Shown: in pieces, positions 22,157-32,904 of the stretch
Position numbering within the stretch: position 1 is the stretch's first letter
How the letters are laid out: each line of letters begins with the position of its first letter
DNA from: Aphrocallistes beatrix
Taxonomy: Eukaryota; Porifera; Hexactinellida; Sceptrulophora; Aphrocallistidae
DNA length: 64,000 nt
Direction of reading: 5' to 3'
NCBI GenBank assembly: GCA_963281255.1
Contig: OY725505.1
Span: 2,418,001 to 2,482,000, forward strand
The notes under the pieces: model-generated
Databases searched by the model: none
The model's input: the letters and a program-made list of their open reading frames with translations, nothing else
Told to the model about the DNA's origin: nothing
Position numbers and translations under genes: made by a program

Positions 22157-22920
22157 AAGACGTGAAGTGCCTCCAGGTAGGACAGATCCCATCACCCCTC
22201 CTTGCCTATCCCATCCATATACAAGTTATTATCAAGTCATCATAATCTAGTTAGGCATCACTGATCGATTCGCAGAGATGAATTAAACATGATTTCTCAT
22301 AAAAGTAAATACGCAGTGATCCTTCTCGAGCCAACAGAAATAATTTGAGATTATCTTAAAGTTTTCCTAATTATATAAATGAAACAGAGAACAAAGGAGC
22401 ATTAATTATTCTTTACCACATCTATAAGTTCAAATCGAGTCAATCTGATTGAATTGATCTCCACACATATTTGACGATAACATTGTAACAAAAGGTAACG
22501 AAGTCCAAAAGGTTGAAACCACAACAAGAGTGCATACTGTAATATTTGCCTCCATGCTGACCTGATTCCTATTTAGTTCCTACTCTTATCGTGAAGATAG
22601 CTCTTGTGTAAGAGACCAAATATGTTATTTTGGTCAACTGAACCTTATACAACTATGAGATGGATAAAATAAGTTTCTATGTAAGTATTTCTTTGATGAG
22701 TTAACAGCTAACTAGCTGAGGTAGGATGCAGTAAGCCAAGCCAGCGAGAGCAAAACACGCGCACACTTCCCTAAATTAATTTATTAGAGTTTTACTCAAA
22801 AAGACTATCTACGGTGGCTCCTACGAAGTGGGCGGTCATGGTTAGTAATTTTGTACAAATAGCATTGAAATAAATTGGTTATAAATTTTGATAAAACCCG
22901 AGTAAATGACTATAATGACA

Positions 22921-23720
22921 CAGTAGAACCTCTATAAGTGAGGTCTCTATAAATGGGGAACCTCTTTATGTGGGGCATATTTGGCCATCTTTATTCGTTG
23001 CCATACAAATGAACTCTATAATTGGGAAAGTAGGGAAAGGGGAGTTAAAATCTTCAGAAATTAATTCCCATTCAAATTAACGAGACAATATATTTTGATC
23101 AGAAAACCAATGTAGAACTTGGAATTTGTATTAATTACTATTGAAATTCCACATTTCTGATCAAAGTTCACATTGGGTTTCTGATCAAAATTCAACATAT
23201 TTTCTGACCAAAATATACAGTCTCCAAATTAACCTTATTATTTGGGAGGAAATTACTAAGAAAGCGGTTTTCTGGACACAATTGCAGCTTGTCATAAGGT
23301 CGGTTCTTGACTTTACCTAACTGAACTAGAAAGTAATTTTCGGATCATCTATGTTGAAAACAATTTGATCCAAATACAGTAGAACTCGGTTAGTACGTAC
23401 TCATTTTTCTGAACCAAATTCATTTATTATATAGATTCCTATGTATTATCAACTCGTTTAGTACGTACTTACGGATAATACGTACTTTTTTTCGCTTCCC
23501 GGAGGGGTACGTCTTATCCGAGTTCTACTGTAGTCAGAAAATGGACGAAATAGATTTATTAATGACCTAAAGCCTAAAGGGATTTAAATGACTTGAAATA
23601 CTATTTTTAGATTTATTCAAACCATTTTGGCTCAATTTCTTGTGATTAAGGTACAGCATAATATGTGGGGAGTGGGTATATTTTCATCATCCCGAGCGCC
23701 ACACTAAGGAGGTTCTACTG
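22921..23720. mobile_element. 800-bp pogo/Tigger-like MITE
   Basis: Inverted ends are CAGTAGAACCTC at 22921 and GAGGTTCTACTG at 23720. TA follows the right end; the left flank has decayed to CA. Non-coding. It hosts a second, smaller element at 23377-23530. Confidence 0.75.
23377..23530. mobile_element. 154-bp pogo-like MITE nested in the 22921-23720 element
   Basis: Ends CAGTAGAACTCGG and CCGAGTTCTACTG form an exact 13-bp inverted repeat flanked by TA on both sides (23375-23376, 23531-23532). Internal TTAGTACGTACT units are repeated. Confidence 0.85.
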
Positions 23721-24207
23721 TACCAGAATTCACAATGACTAGCATGAATCCACTCTGTCTTCTTTTGCTTGAGATCAGAAACTGTTCCCTCGTTCAGTCG
23801 ATGAGACGCCAGATTTAGATGAGTGAGTAGTCTGTGGTCACAACCGTTACATCCGAGGATAAAATAGACAAAAAACCTTATATACTATCCGGATAATACA
23901 CATCCAGTGAGTGCTTCGTTTACATCGTACGTACTCTTTGCGTGATTTCAATTTCCAGCAGGTAGGTAGGTATTTTGCACCTTGTTTCTGGCAACAACAA
24001 AAAAAAAATCGATTATCGAAGAGGATTAACCACAAAGGTCCATTTCCAATACTGTCTTCTTAAATGAGCCTTCCTGTTCTTCCTCCTCTCGTTCTCTTCT
24101 TATCAAAATTATAAAATTGTTGATGTGATATCGTGAAAATAGATTGTAGAGAAGCTAATAATAAATCAAAAGATATAATTAAATGTCAAAAAGTGGAGAG
24201 AACTAGA

Positions 24208-24298
24208 GGGCATGCCTAATTTCCGGGACGGGATGGAACCATCAGGTACCTAATTTCCGGGACGGGATACCGTCCAGTTCCGGATATTAGGCATGCCC
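24208..24298. mobile_element. 91-bp hAT-like MITE (GGGCATGCC ends)
   Basis: Ends GGGCATGCCTAATTTCCGG and its inverse. The flanks AGAACTAGA match at 24199-24207 and 24299-24307, a target-duplication-like direct repeat of 8-9 bp. The same ends occur at 34878-35279. Confidence 0.75.
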
Positions 24299-25448
24299 AG
24301 AACTAGAGGCACATGCATTAGTTCTACTCCGCAAATAGACGATAGTTCCACTCAGGGTTGGAGATAGCCCCGGTAATAAGGGGGGCGTTAAGGGGTCTAA
24401 AATATTTTCAAGGGGGCTGGCTAGATGTAACCCTGACTTGGATCCTGCCTCTGACCTGAGGCGAGAGAGAAGCATCGAACCTTGATTCGCAATTTTCGCT
24501 GCGTGTCAAGACCATTTTTCTCTTTACAAAACTCACCATGCAAATAACAGTTCCTTCGGTCTTAGACTCAATAAAATCTCTCAAAAATCATTAATAATCA
24601 GTGGTGTTTTGCTAAAAAATAAGTGAGGGGTGCTACAATGTTAATGGTTAAAATGCTGGTGACGAAGTTTTAACGATCTTAACCAGGTTAGAAATTTCTT
24701 TTGTTTTTAGGGTATGTATCATTACAATAGTAGGTGTGTTTAAGAATGATATTCTCAAAGAGTAAATAAATTAGAGAGTAAAGGTCACCTCTCAGGGGGG
24801 TTATAGTCATTTGTCCATGTAGCCATTTGTCTGTAGCCGATTGTACATGTAGTCATTTGTCTGTATCCCGGGTTATATTCAGGGGCATAGGCTTTTGGTA
24901 ACTTGGGATATATCTCGAAAAATGCGAATGTTAGACACCAATAAATGACGCCATATGATAGGCAATAATTACTTCCTATTCGCCAATCAGGGTTCTATCT
25001 GCTGGGGTAAGTGAGAGAAGATTCCCTCAAAAAAAACCATCCTAGATAGAACCCTGCCAATAGTACACTTTATATCTTTAAATACTAGAATAGTTTTTAG
25101 CCCCTAAATTACCTGGGGTCATTTCTATTTATAGCAAAGATCCCATACTTCTAAAGTTTCCCCGCCCAAATGACTTACCCGGTAATGAGTTAGCAAAAAT
25201 CTAGCCCCATTTAAAGGCTAATTAGTTTACAGTTATGGACCAATATACTTTGCCATTTAAAATTATACATTGCTCTGTATCTGAAAAATTTCATATTTAC
25301 AGAGATAAAGTGTATTATTGGTCAATATGAAGTCACTATGCCTATTCATATGTTCGCTAGCTGCGAAGCGCGCTTGTATGAAATGAAACGTACAGTTAAG
25401 AAAGAAGTCAGCACAAAAAATATGAGATAAATAAAAATTATTTAAAAT
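24299..25448. other. Gene-free stretch with a fold-back relic
   Basis: At 24485-24600 there is a decayed piece of the 18470/41960 fold-back family (TTTTCGCTGCG, AAAACTCACCATGCAAA). A fragment of the GC-rich head repeat sits at about 25358-25377. No gene seen. Confidence 0.55.
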
Positions 25449-26708
25449 TCAAAATATCTGAAGACAATTTATTTCAGCTTCACAGACAACTATAATTCTT
25501 CCTCGTTTGTCTACAGCAACTCCCATCGGCTGTCTAACAGTGTCTATCTTGTGAATCAATTTAAAAAGAGAATCAAAAATAAGAATGCAATCAGAACCAT
25601 AGTCCGAAATGAGAATATTTTTAGAATTGTCAATGAAGAAAAAGATAGGATTAACTACTTGCATTCCATTCCCTCTGGAAACATTACTCTCTAGTGGATT
25701 GAGATCGTACCCGTACATATGGATACAAGGGTTAGACTCGTCTAGAATTAAAATGTAATCTTTTGACAGTTTCACATCAAGAGGGTGTCTAAGTTTATCC
25801 GCACCAAGTTGTGATTTGAACTTAAGTTCCTTAGAAAGTATTTGAATACGATTGTTATCAGAGTCACAAATGTAAACATCTCCTTTCGATTCGTCACATG
25901 CAAGACCACGTGGATAATTAAATTCATTCTTACCCTTACCATATTTCCCAATTTTAGAAATAAACTGGCCATTTAGCTGATAAATTAGAATTTTATGACC
26001 AGATCTTAACCAAAATTTACCATTAGAGACCAGTATTCTTTCTCCGCTAATGACTAAACTACCGGGATATTCCATTCTGCCGTTACCTTCTAGATCTCCA
26101 AACTTGAATAAGATCTTGCCAGAATCATTGAAAACTTTAACGCACTGATTAGATTGATCTGCCACGTAAATGTTTCCTGTTTTCTCATCAATTGCCACTC
26201 CCCGTGGAGAGTTCAGCTCTTCCATCCCATTTCCTTCTTGGCAGACACTCACTACAGGACATACCTTGCTCTTATAGTCAACAGCACTCCTCTCCTCTTC
26301 TACCAGCCTACCCAACTTGCCCAACTCCGCAAGCATAGTATCACTCTCGCACAGGAAATTGACCATTTTAGGTTCTGCTGGAAATGGTATTGATTGAATA
26401 TTTTCAGTAATTTCTGTCATAATTTTATCCTGAAGGTTTTTTGCAAAAGAATTAGTCACATCTGGCAAGAGAGAATTTTGCATTATTTCAAGTTCTCGCT
26501 TCTTTTCATCTTGTTTTTCAAACTCGTTCCGGTACAAGTGATAAGAAGCTAGGATGGCATCCAACTCTTCCAACAGTTCACATTCCCTCGCTCTTATACA
26601 ATCAATCAGTTCTATGAATTTCTGATTGATTTGTCTTCTAACTTCCTTCAATCCTAGCACGAAATTGTCCTCTCCCCGATCTAAGAGAGTCGGATTAGGT
26701 GTAGCCAT
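25449..26708 (-). CDS. Coiled-coil/NHL-repeat protein, divergent copy E
   Basis: Intact single exon of 419 residues from ATG 26708. Residues about 20-140 are charged and helical (RRQINQKFIELIDCIRARE), then a linker, then an NHL propeller from about residue 160: LNSPRGVAIDEKTGNIYVAD, FNYPRGLACDESKGDVYICD, QPMGVAVDKRGRIIVV. Each blade has the N-x-P-x-G-(I/V)-A-x-D pattern of NHL repeats. The layout matches the four close copies (A-D), but the N-terminus and most residues differ, so it is an older branch. No RING or B-box is present, unlike TRIM-NHL ubiquitin ligases; a binding or scaffold role for protein or RNA is the most that can be inferred. The A-D promoter flank is not conserved here. Confidence 0.88.
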   Translation of the reverse strand: MATPNPTLLDRGEDNFVLGLKEVRRQINQKFIELIDCIRARECELLEELDAILASYHLYRNEFEKQDEKKRELEIMQNSLLPDVTNSFAKNLQDKIMTEITENIQSIPFPAEPKMVNFLCESDTMLAELGKLGRLVEEERSAVDYKSKVCPVVSVCQEGNGMEELNSPRGVAIDEKTGNIYVADQSNQCVKVFNDSGKILFKFGDLEGNGRMEYPGSLVISGERILVSNGKFWLRSGHKILIYQLNGQFISKIGKYGKGKNEFNYPRGLACDESKGDVYICDSDNNRIQILSKELKFKSQLGADKLRHPLDVKLSKDYILILDESNPCIHMYGYDLNPLESNVSRGNGMQVVNPIFFFIDNSKNILISDYGSDCILIFDSLFKLIHKIDTVRQPMGVAVDKRGRIIVVCEAEINCLQIF

Positions 26709-27273
26709 TAAGTTTCCAAATAAACAAAAGTAACTATACTAAAATAAGTAAACAAATATGCATATTAGCTTTTTCTCCAGGCTCCAGGATGGCCTCTAGT
26801 AGATTTCCATGGAAAAATAATACACACAAACCAAGGATTTAGCTTATCACTTGGGAATTGGCAATTCTACACTTTTCGAAGACTCCCCCAGCATTCAGGT
26901 CATTAAATCATGACCCTAGACCTTTTTTGGCTAAGATTTCTTCGAATTATGACTGTGACTAAAATATAAATATAAATATCAGGAAGTAAGTATATACTTA
27001 TACCATACGCATATTGAAAATTGAATGTGAAATTAAATCTATTCGCGCCCCATAGTTTGAGAATCACCACACTATACTGCAGCAGGGTTGAGTTAAGAAG
27101 TACAAAGTACTTAGACCCAGTGGCGTACCGTGACCAAATGCCGCCCGGGGCGGGAATTTTAGAATGCCGCGTTGCCGCCCCTAAGTGTGAATTATTTAAA
27201 TTATAATTTCGCGATTCAATTTTCTATTTGCTTTATTTTGCTTAACAATATTCTAATAACTCGCTACAAATGG

Positions 27274-27879
27274 TTAACAAATAGTTCTTCTCGCTTTCAA
27301 TGCTGCGAAATCATTGATAACATCATCAAAATTAGTATTATCTGTTATGTCTCTCTCTATCGATAAGATTGCACTGCTTGTTAACCGAATTTGACTCATT
27401 GTCGATCGCAGATAATTCTTTTTTAGTTTTAACTTTGAAAAACTTCTTTCGCAACTTGCAACGCTGGTACTCATGGTCAGAAATATTCAAATCGCGATAA
27501 TCAGATTTGGAAGGGACTCTATAAATCCCCATTTGACCATCCATTGCAGTAGAACAAGAATAGTGCAATTTCCGCAAATGACACCTTGATTATTATTACG
27601 CGAGACTAACACATATCTCCCAAGTCTATGAATTTCAAGTTTCAATTCATCACCTTCGACTTCATTATATACATCAGCGAGGGCATTGATGCTTTGTTCG
27701 ATAGATTTGTCCCGGTTTGTATCCATGATGATTTCAAGTTGGAGAAACCCAAATTTTTTGTTAATTGTGTCCATCTGTTCAAAGCGTTTGTTAATTTCAT
27801 TCCTTAATTTGTCCACCACTTGAAACAACTCTCGTCGTAGCTCTTCTTGGAAAGTAATATTTTCATCATTAATCGCCAC
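27274..27879 (-). pseudogene. hAT transposase C-terminal part with dimerisation motif
   Basis: Frame 27487-27879 gives FQEELRRELFQVVDKLRNEI and DELKLEIHRLGRYV. Frame 27274-27474 gives SVASCERSFSKLKLKKNYLR, then LTSSAILSIE and FAALKARR, the hallmark hAT C-terminal dimerisation region. The two frames are out of register near 27480. Upstream coding is cut by the nested repeat at about 27925. A further minus-strand fragment (28562-28795) may be more of the same protein but is not diagnostic. Not functional as written. Confidence 0.85.
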
Positions 27880-27924
27880 TACATCTAATCTTTTTCACTT
27901 CCTCACACGTCGCGTTATTGTAAC

Positions 27925-28560
27925 AAGCGCGCTTCGCTTGCTTGCGCTGCGCGGCTGGCGGACACTTTGTGTCCGCCGGAGGCGCCCTTTGGGCGCCTGA
28001 GGTCTCATTGGTTAATTATTTGGGAGATTCGCTTTTTTGCGCTCCGCGCGCGGCGAACACTTCGTGTCCGCATGAGGCGCCCTTTGGGAGCCTGTGGTCA
28101 CCATTGATTAATCATAAGGGAGATAACATCTCTAAATACGTCTGTCTATTATAATCGATATCGCAAGAAAAATCACCAAATTTGTCAATTTTTATAATTT
28201 TGACGCGTAATGATGACGTCATAACAAAGTGATGAGTCATCATTTTTTGATGAAAGTCGCATCATATGTGAGGTATGTTAGTATACAGATTCTATTAAAA
28301 TTTCAGCCTTCTATCTCCTATAATGGCTGAGTTATGCTCGAATAACTGTGTTGCTTAACTTTTAAAAATGTGACAATGACGTCATAATTCCATGATGAGT
28401 CTACATTTTGCTCTGAACTCAGAACTTACTGGAGCCATAGCCAAAAGACTCCCACATGCCAAAAATCAGCCTTCTGCGCCCGGCAGTTTCTTCAATCAAT
28501 TCGTTACAGATATATATATATATATATATATATACAATCATCGAGTTTTAATAGTAAGGA
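27925..28560. repeat. Full-length copy of the GC-head dispersed repeat
   Basis: It opens with the GC-rich head ACAAGCGCGCTTCGCTTGC, then hairpins GGCGGACACTTTGTGTCCGCC and GGCGCCCTTTGGGCGCC. A second, partial head lies at 28035-28110. A conserved AT-rich body follows (TGACGTCATAA at about 28212 and again near 28377), then GGAGCCATAGCCAAAAGACT, CAATCAATTCGTTACAGA, a (TA)n tract and the tail ATCGAGTTTTAATAGTAAGG. It sits inside the hAT element. The class is unknown: no inverted ends and no coding capacity were seen. Confidence 0.75.
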
Positions 28561-29114
28561 TATCCATTTCCTCACATCTGGCGATCGCATAAAAAATAGA
28601 TTCCTCAACCAGTCGATCTCGTCCATCATCCAGAAACTGTCGAAGTGAGTGGATTTTAAAAACAGATTGATATGTTTTCATTATTTCAGAAATTGAAATC
28701 ATTACAATTGATTTAGAGGGATTCTTAATTATAGAAGTGCAGTTATCAATTGTTATTTGTGAATTGGCAATAGTGCAAATTTTGTCAACAGACAATAAAC
28801 TTTGTTCAATTTAATTCAACACTGGATTTCTACATGCATTAGGAGAATTTAATTTAAAGTTGTAAATGCAATTTGCCGCCCCCTTGAAGTGCCGCCCGGG
28901 GCGGGCCGCCCCCCCGCCCCCCCCACGGTACGCCACTGCTTAGACCCAACCCTGTACACAGGTCGTACCCCTCTCAGGAGAATATTTGGGAAGCCGAACA
29001 TTATCTTGTTAACGGTGGATTAAATAATAAATATTATTAATAAAAAAGGCTAACAAATCTAACATTATTGGATTGGAGAGAGGTAGGTGTTCCATACAAA
29101 TTTTGTATCGATAT

Positions 29115-30323
29115 TCAGTTAAAATACTCTAATAAAGTTTGAGAATTAAATATGACGAGTGAGGAATTCCGATAATCACAGCCTATAAACTCATCTTCTT
29201 TGTACAAACATATGCTAGTGAGCTGAGAGAACTTCTCACTGCTCTCTACCTTCACACACCTACACCCCTTCCTCTCATACACGTACACGGAAGCTGTGGA
29301 TCTCGGGATAATGATGACATGACTGCTCTCAGTGATGCACAGTCTCGACATCACACCTCCCAGCTCTCCACCTGCTAGAGACCCGAACTTCCTCAAGAGA
29401 TCGTGTGAAGAGCTGAACACGCTCACACAGGGATTATCTCGAGTCAGTACATATATCTCCGTATTCTTGAATAGTCTGATATCAACTGGATGGAATAACT
29501 TCCCTGAAGTGCAATTGTCAGTTCCAATGAATCCAGTGAACTCCGTATTCTTGAACGTCTGAACTCTGTTATTGTTGCAATCGCATACAAAGAGTTGCTC
29601 ATTCGAAACGCACAATCCTTGTGGCAGATCAAACTGACACTTTTCTGAACCAAACATTCCTAAATTGGAAATATGGCTCCATTGCTTGTCATAGATGTCA
29701 ACTGAATGTTCTACCGTGAGACTCACGAACACCTGTGTAGCACTGATGGCCATGCATCCGTATTTCCTCTGACTAGCATCACTCGAAGGCTTCGATATGT
29801 CAGATTTGAGAATGATCTTTCCATTAGAATCTATAACTAATCCAATGTACCCATTAGTAATAGCATACACGTTCCTACTCTCGTCAACACTGAGAATACA
29901 CGGCTTAAGCTTGAGAGGAGTAACAGAGAGAGAGTAAGGTGAGAACACTGGTTTGTAGCTGATTCTGCCCACATCCTGCAATTCACACTCAATACTATGT
30001 TTGTCTAGTGATAAGCTAATCTCCACTCTATCAAGTTCCTTTCTACGATCCTCTACTTGAGATATCTTCTCTTCAATGTCTGATTTTATTTTAGACATCA
30101 CCATAGCAACCTCGTTGTCATAAGGAATGTCGTCTTTTGGTAGATTTTCTTGCAACTGCGTTTTCTGATTTTGAAGCTTTTTTATGTTCAATAAATACTC
30201 GTCTTTAACATTCCTAACTTCTGTCAATAACATCTGTTTTCTGAATAAAAGAACGTTCAATAATCGGTTTATGTCATTATCAATATCAGACTCCACTTGT
30301 TCGCATCTCGCAATTAAGTCCAT
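29115..30323 (-). CDS. Coiled-coil/NHL-type propeller protein, divergent copy F
   Basis: Intact single exon of 402 residues from ATG 30323. The N-terminal 125 residues are a coiled coil (KIKSDIEEKISQVEDRRKEL). From about residue 140 there is a propeller whose blades are weaker than in the other copies; the clearest are FDLPQGLCVSNEQLFVCDC with NNRVQTF, and LFHPVDIRLFKNTEIYVL. The order (coiled coil, propeller, a CVSVFSS-like blade matching CLHVFTL in copies A-D) places it in the same family. No RING or B-box. It is the most diverged member in the window. Function unknown; a partner-binding propeller is inferred. Confidence 0.82.
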   Translation of the reverse strand: MDLIARCEQVESDIDNDINRLLNVLLFRKQMLLTEVRNVKDEYLLNIKKLQNQKTQLQENLPKDDIPYDNEVAMVMSKIKSDIEEKISQVEDRRKELDRVEISLSLDKHSIECELQDVGRISYKPVFSPYSLSVTPLKLKPCILSVDESRNVYAITNGYIGLVIDSNGKIILKSDISKPSSDASQRKYGCMAISATQVFVSLTVEHSVDIYDKQWSHISNLGMFGSEKCQFDLPQGLCVSNEQLFVCDCNNNRVQTFKNTEFTGFIGTDNCTSGKLFHPVDIRLFKNTEIYVLTRDNPCVSVFSSSHDLLRKFGSLAGGELGGVMSRLCITESSHVIIIPRSTASVYVYERKGCRCVKVESSEKFSQLTSICLYKEDEFIGCDYRNSSLVIFNSQTLLEYFN

Positions 30324-31370
30324 TGAAAATATCTTAGAAATGAATGAGCATGTCGGATTGCGAGATTTGATTCTTATATAAACAGATGTTAGACCTAATC
30401 AAGAGTTGAGATTCTCCAATGAACAAAAGGAAATATTGGCAAGTAACTGACGGTAATAGTTCGCACAAAGATTACGTTATCGCAATCCGCAATAGAAAGT
30501 GAGACTTTGTGCCGATTCAATATACTGTGATGATAATCTTGAAGAATTTCGTGTTTGTAATGGAAATATCTGAGAGCATACACATAAGACAAAGAGGTTT
30601 ATTGAAATTGACAACTTCTATGATATCTCCACTCATTTCCAGAGATTAGGAGAGTACTGGAAAATGGTGAGGAAGTTCATTTATTGAACAAGAAAGAAAA
30701 CACCAATTATAGTGTTTGAGAATACGGAATTAAATTAATTCAATAAAGACAATAGTCAATAGTGAATAGTGTGTTTAACTTCCGATAAGCACTTGAATCC
30801 AGATTCACGAGTGATAATTTTCTGCGCCAAGTAGGAATATTCCAATTACATCCCTGGAGTAGTGTATCAAGACAAATGAGTACACTTTTAGTAGGAGGTG
30901 GCATCCGTTGTTGATAACATCGCCAATACATTAATCCATCCACATCACCATAGATCACAGCATCACAAGAATAAAACGGTAAAAAGAGCTAATTTATTAA
31001 AGCGAAAAGTCAGTTCAATTTAGTGATCATTAATAAACTATTAACATTTTTAATGGCTAAGGCAGGGGTTCTTAAGGTAAATAGGAATATCTCAGACAAG
31101 ACCACAGGAAGAAATTTACTATACGAACCAAATATTTTATCCAATTGTATATTATTGATAGAATTATTAAAATAGCAACCTAGATTCCCGCATTTCCCCC
31201 AACAATGTTGGTTGCTGATTAGAAATCCCACTATTAATTTATCGTGAGCATAAGCATTTTTTCTACAAATTTTTTTTCTTTCTCTTCCATTTGCAGATCA
31301 TAATTAATATTCCGAAGGAGAGAAATTAAGATGATTCTTCAATCAATTCGTTTCAGATATATATATATAT
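30324..31370. other. Gene-free stretch
   Basis: AT-rich with no supportable reading frame. It ends in the recurring CAATCAATTCGTTTCAGATA plus (TA)n tract at 31340-31370, which serves as the insertion site of the next element. Confidence 0.5.
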
Positions 31371-32000
31371 GTTATGAGAAATTGGCCATTTTGCATAATG
31401 CCTAGGCAATATGCATAATGCTATTTTCTGAGTCAATATGCATAATGTCCAGACAATATGCATAATGCTTTTCTCATTGGACAATATGCATCATGTTCTG
31501 ATGCAATATACATAACGAACCCTTTGATTTCGTTCGCTTTTTTGATTGAATTTCTCTACCGCTAGTTATATAACACTGGTCGACACAATTTCACTTGTTC
31601 AAACATTGGTCTTGCTCCTAGCAAAAAATTATGAATGAATGGGTACGATTAGGCCCTGATTAACTATTATTAGAAACTTATCTCTGCTCCACCGCCCGCA
31701 TCAAGTTTACTTACCGCTTAACTATAGTTATTATTTAAACATTACAGTGAATTTCAACTACACGATATATTTAATAGTTAACGGCTAGTGATTTACCCTA
31801 ACATGCTAAACATATTTAGAAATAGGGTCATTGAAATATTTTCATGTATCAGGCACTTCGCATGATGATAACGCAAACAATAATTGTATTTCGTATATTG
31901 TCCAATGAGAGAAGCATTATGCATATTGTCTGGACATTATGCATATTGACTCAGAAAATAGCATTATGCAAAATGGCCAATTTCTCATATTGCCCATAAC
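31371..32000. mobile_element. 630-bp inverted-repeat element with CAATATGCATAATG subterminal repeats
   Basis: The outer ends GTTATG...CATAAC, then AGAAATTGGCCATTTTGCAT, are mirrored at the other side. The arms are about 130 bp. Four to five copies of (C)AATATGCATAATG, spaced about 20-30 bp, lie in each arm and may be protein-binding sites. It is inserted in a (TA)n tract. No coding capacity. Confidence 0.78.
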
Positions 32001-32011
32001 ATATATATATA

Positions 32012-32198
32012 CAGTCGACTCGCTTAATAGGGCCACATCGGTCAGAGGACATTTTGCCCCGATTAAGCGGAGGACCCTATTAACCGAAAATATTTTGTAT
32101 TAGCTTATATGTGTGAGAGCTATTCCGGTCCTGCCAGAAGTGGCCCGATTAAGCGGCTGACCCGATTAAACAGTGGCCCTATTAAGCGGAGTCGACTG
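32012..32198. mobile_element. 187-bp MITE, CAGTCGACTCCGC family, copy 1
   Basis: Ends CAGTCGACTCGCTTAATAGGG and CCCTATTAAGCGGAGTCGACTG are flanked by TA. GATTAAGCGG motifs repeat internally. The ends and TA target suggest a pogo/Tigger-type parent. Confidence 0.85.
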
Positions 32199-32216
32199 TA
32201 TATATATTTATATATA

Positions 32217-32388
32217 CAGTCGACTCCGCTTAATAGGGTCACATCGGTCAGGGCGTATTTTGACCCGATTAAGCGGAGAACCCTTTTAACCGAAAATATT
32301 TTTGTATTAGCCTCTATGTGTGAGAGCTATTCCGGTCCTGCCAAAAGCGACCCGATTAAACAGTGACCCTATTAAGCGGAGTCGACTG
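32217..32388. mobile_element. 172-bp MITE, CAGTCGACTCCGC family, copy 2
   Basis: Same ends and TA flanks as copy 1, only 18 bp away in the same TA-rich tract and in the same orientation. It is shorter because one internal GATTAAGCGG segment is missing. Confidence 0.85.
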
Positions 32389-32635
32389 TATATAAATACA
32401 CATTAATCGAGTAAGGATAATGACAATGACCTTATCACCTTTTGAGCTTCCGACGGCCATGATATACGATGCAATAGTCAATGTTAGACTCAGTGCGACT
32501 TAGCCCTTGCAAGGTAATATCCATTAGGCGTGGAAGTTGCTTGAACGTTAACCGATCCAAAGGACAAGATCGTCATCTCGAATAGCCTCTAGTCTAGGGA
32601 TAAAAAAGCTGTCTTCTCTACGTCCACTTCCCTGA

Positions 32636-32800
32636 CTATGGAGCAGAAATATCGATGACAGAGAAGAACTGAAGATGATGCAACTTGTCTAATATAGTTT
32701 GGACCAGCGGAATTCCATACACGTATTTTTCGGGAAGAGAGTTTAACCTACGATTGGCGATGGCAAATATTCGTCGCACGCCTTTCTTGGTAACCAAAAC
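32636..32800 (-). pseudogene. Ty3/gypsy-type reverse transcriptase fragment
   Basis: A minus-strand frame has NRRLNSLPEKYVYGIPLVQT, then LDKLHHLQFFSVIDIS, matching the fingers-to-palm region of LTR-retrotransposon reverse transcriptase, where the conserved motif ends in FS-x-(I/L)-D. Only about 50 residues survive. It lies just downstream of NHL copy B. No LTRs were seen nearby. Confidence 0.65.
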
Positions 32801-32904
32801 CAAATTACGCAAATTACGAGAAGGTCGACAGTTTAAAAGTACAGCTCTCAAATGATAATCTAACATAAAACGAATTTCAATAATGGAGTGGTGATGTCCA
32901 TAGA

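Larger units (their letters stand above)
27118..28938. mobile_element. 1.8-kb hAT transposon with exact 8-bp target duplication
   Basis: Inverted ends are CAGTGGCGTACCGTG at 27118 and CACGGTACGCCACTG at 28938. The target duplication CTTAGACC is perfect (27110-27117, 28939-28946). GCCGCCCGGGGCGGG blocks lie inside both ends. On the minus strand it carries fragments of a hAT transposase. A copy of the GC-head dispersed repeat (about 27925-28560) is inserted in it and interrupts the coding region. Confidence 0.9.
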
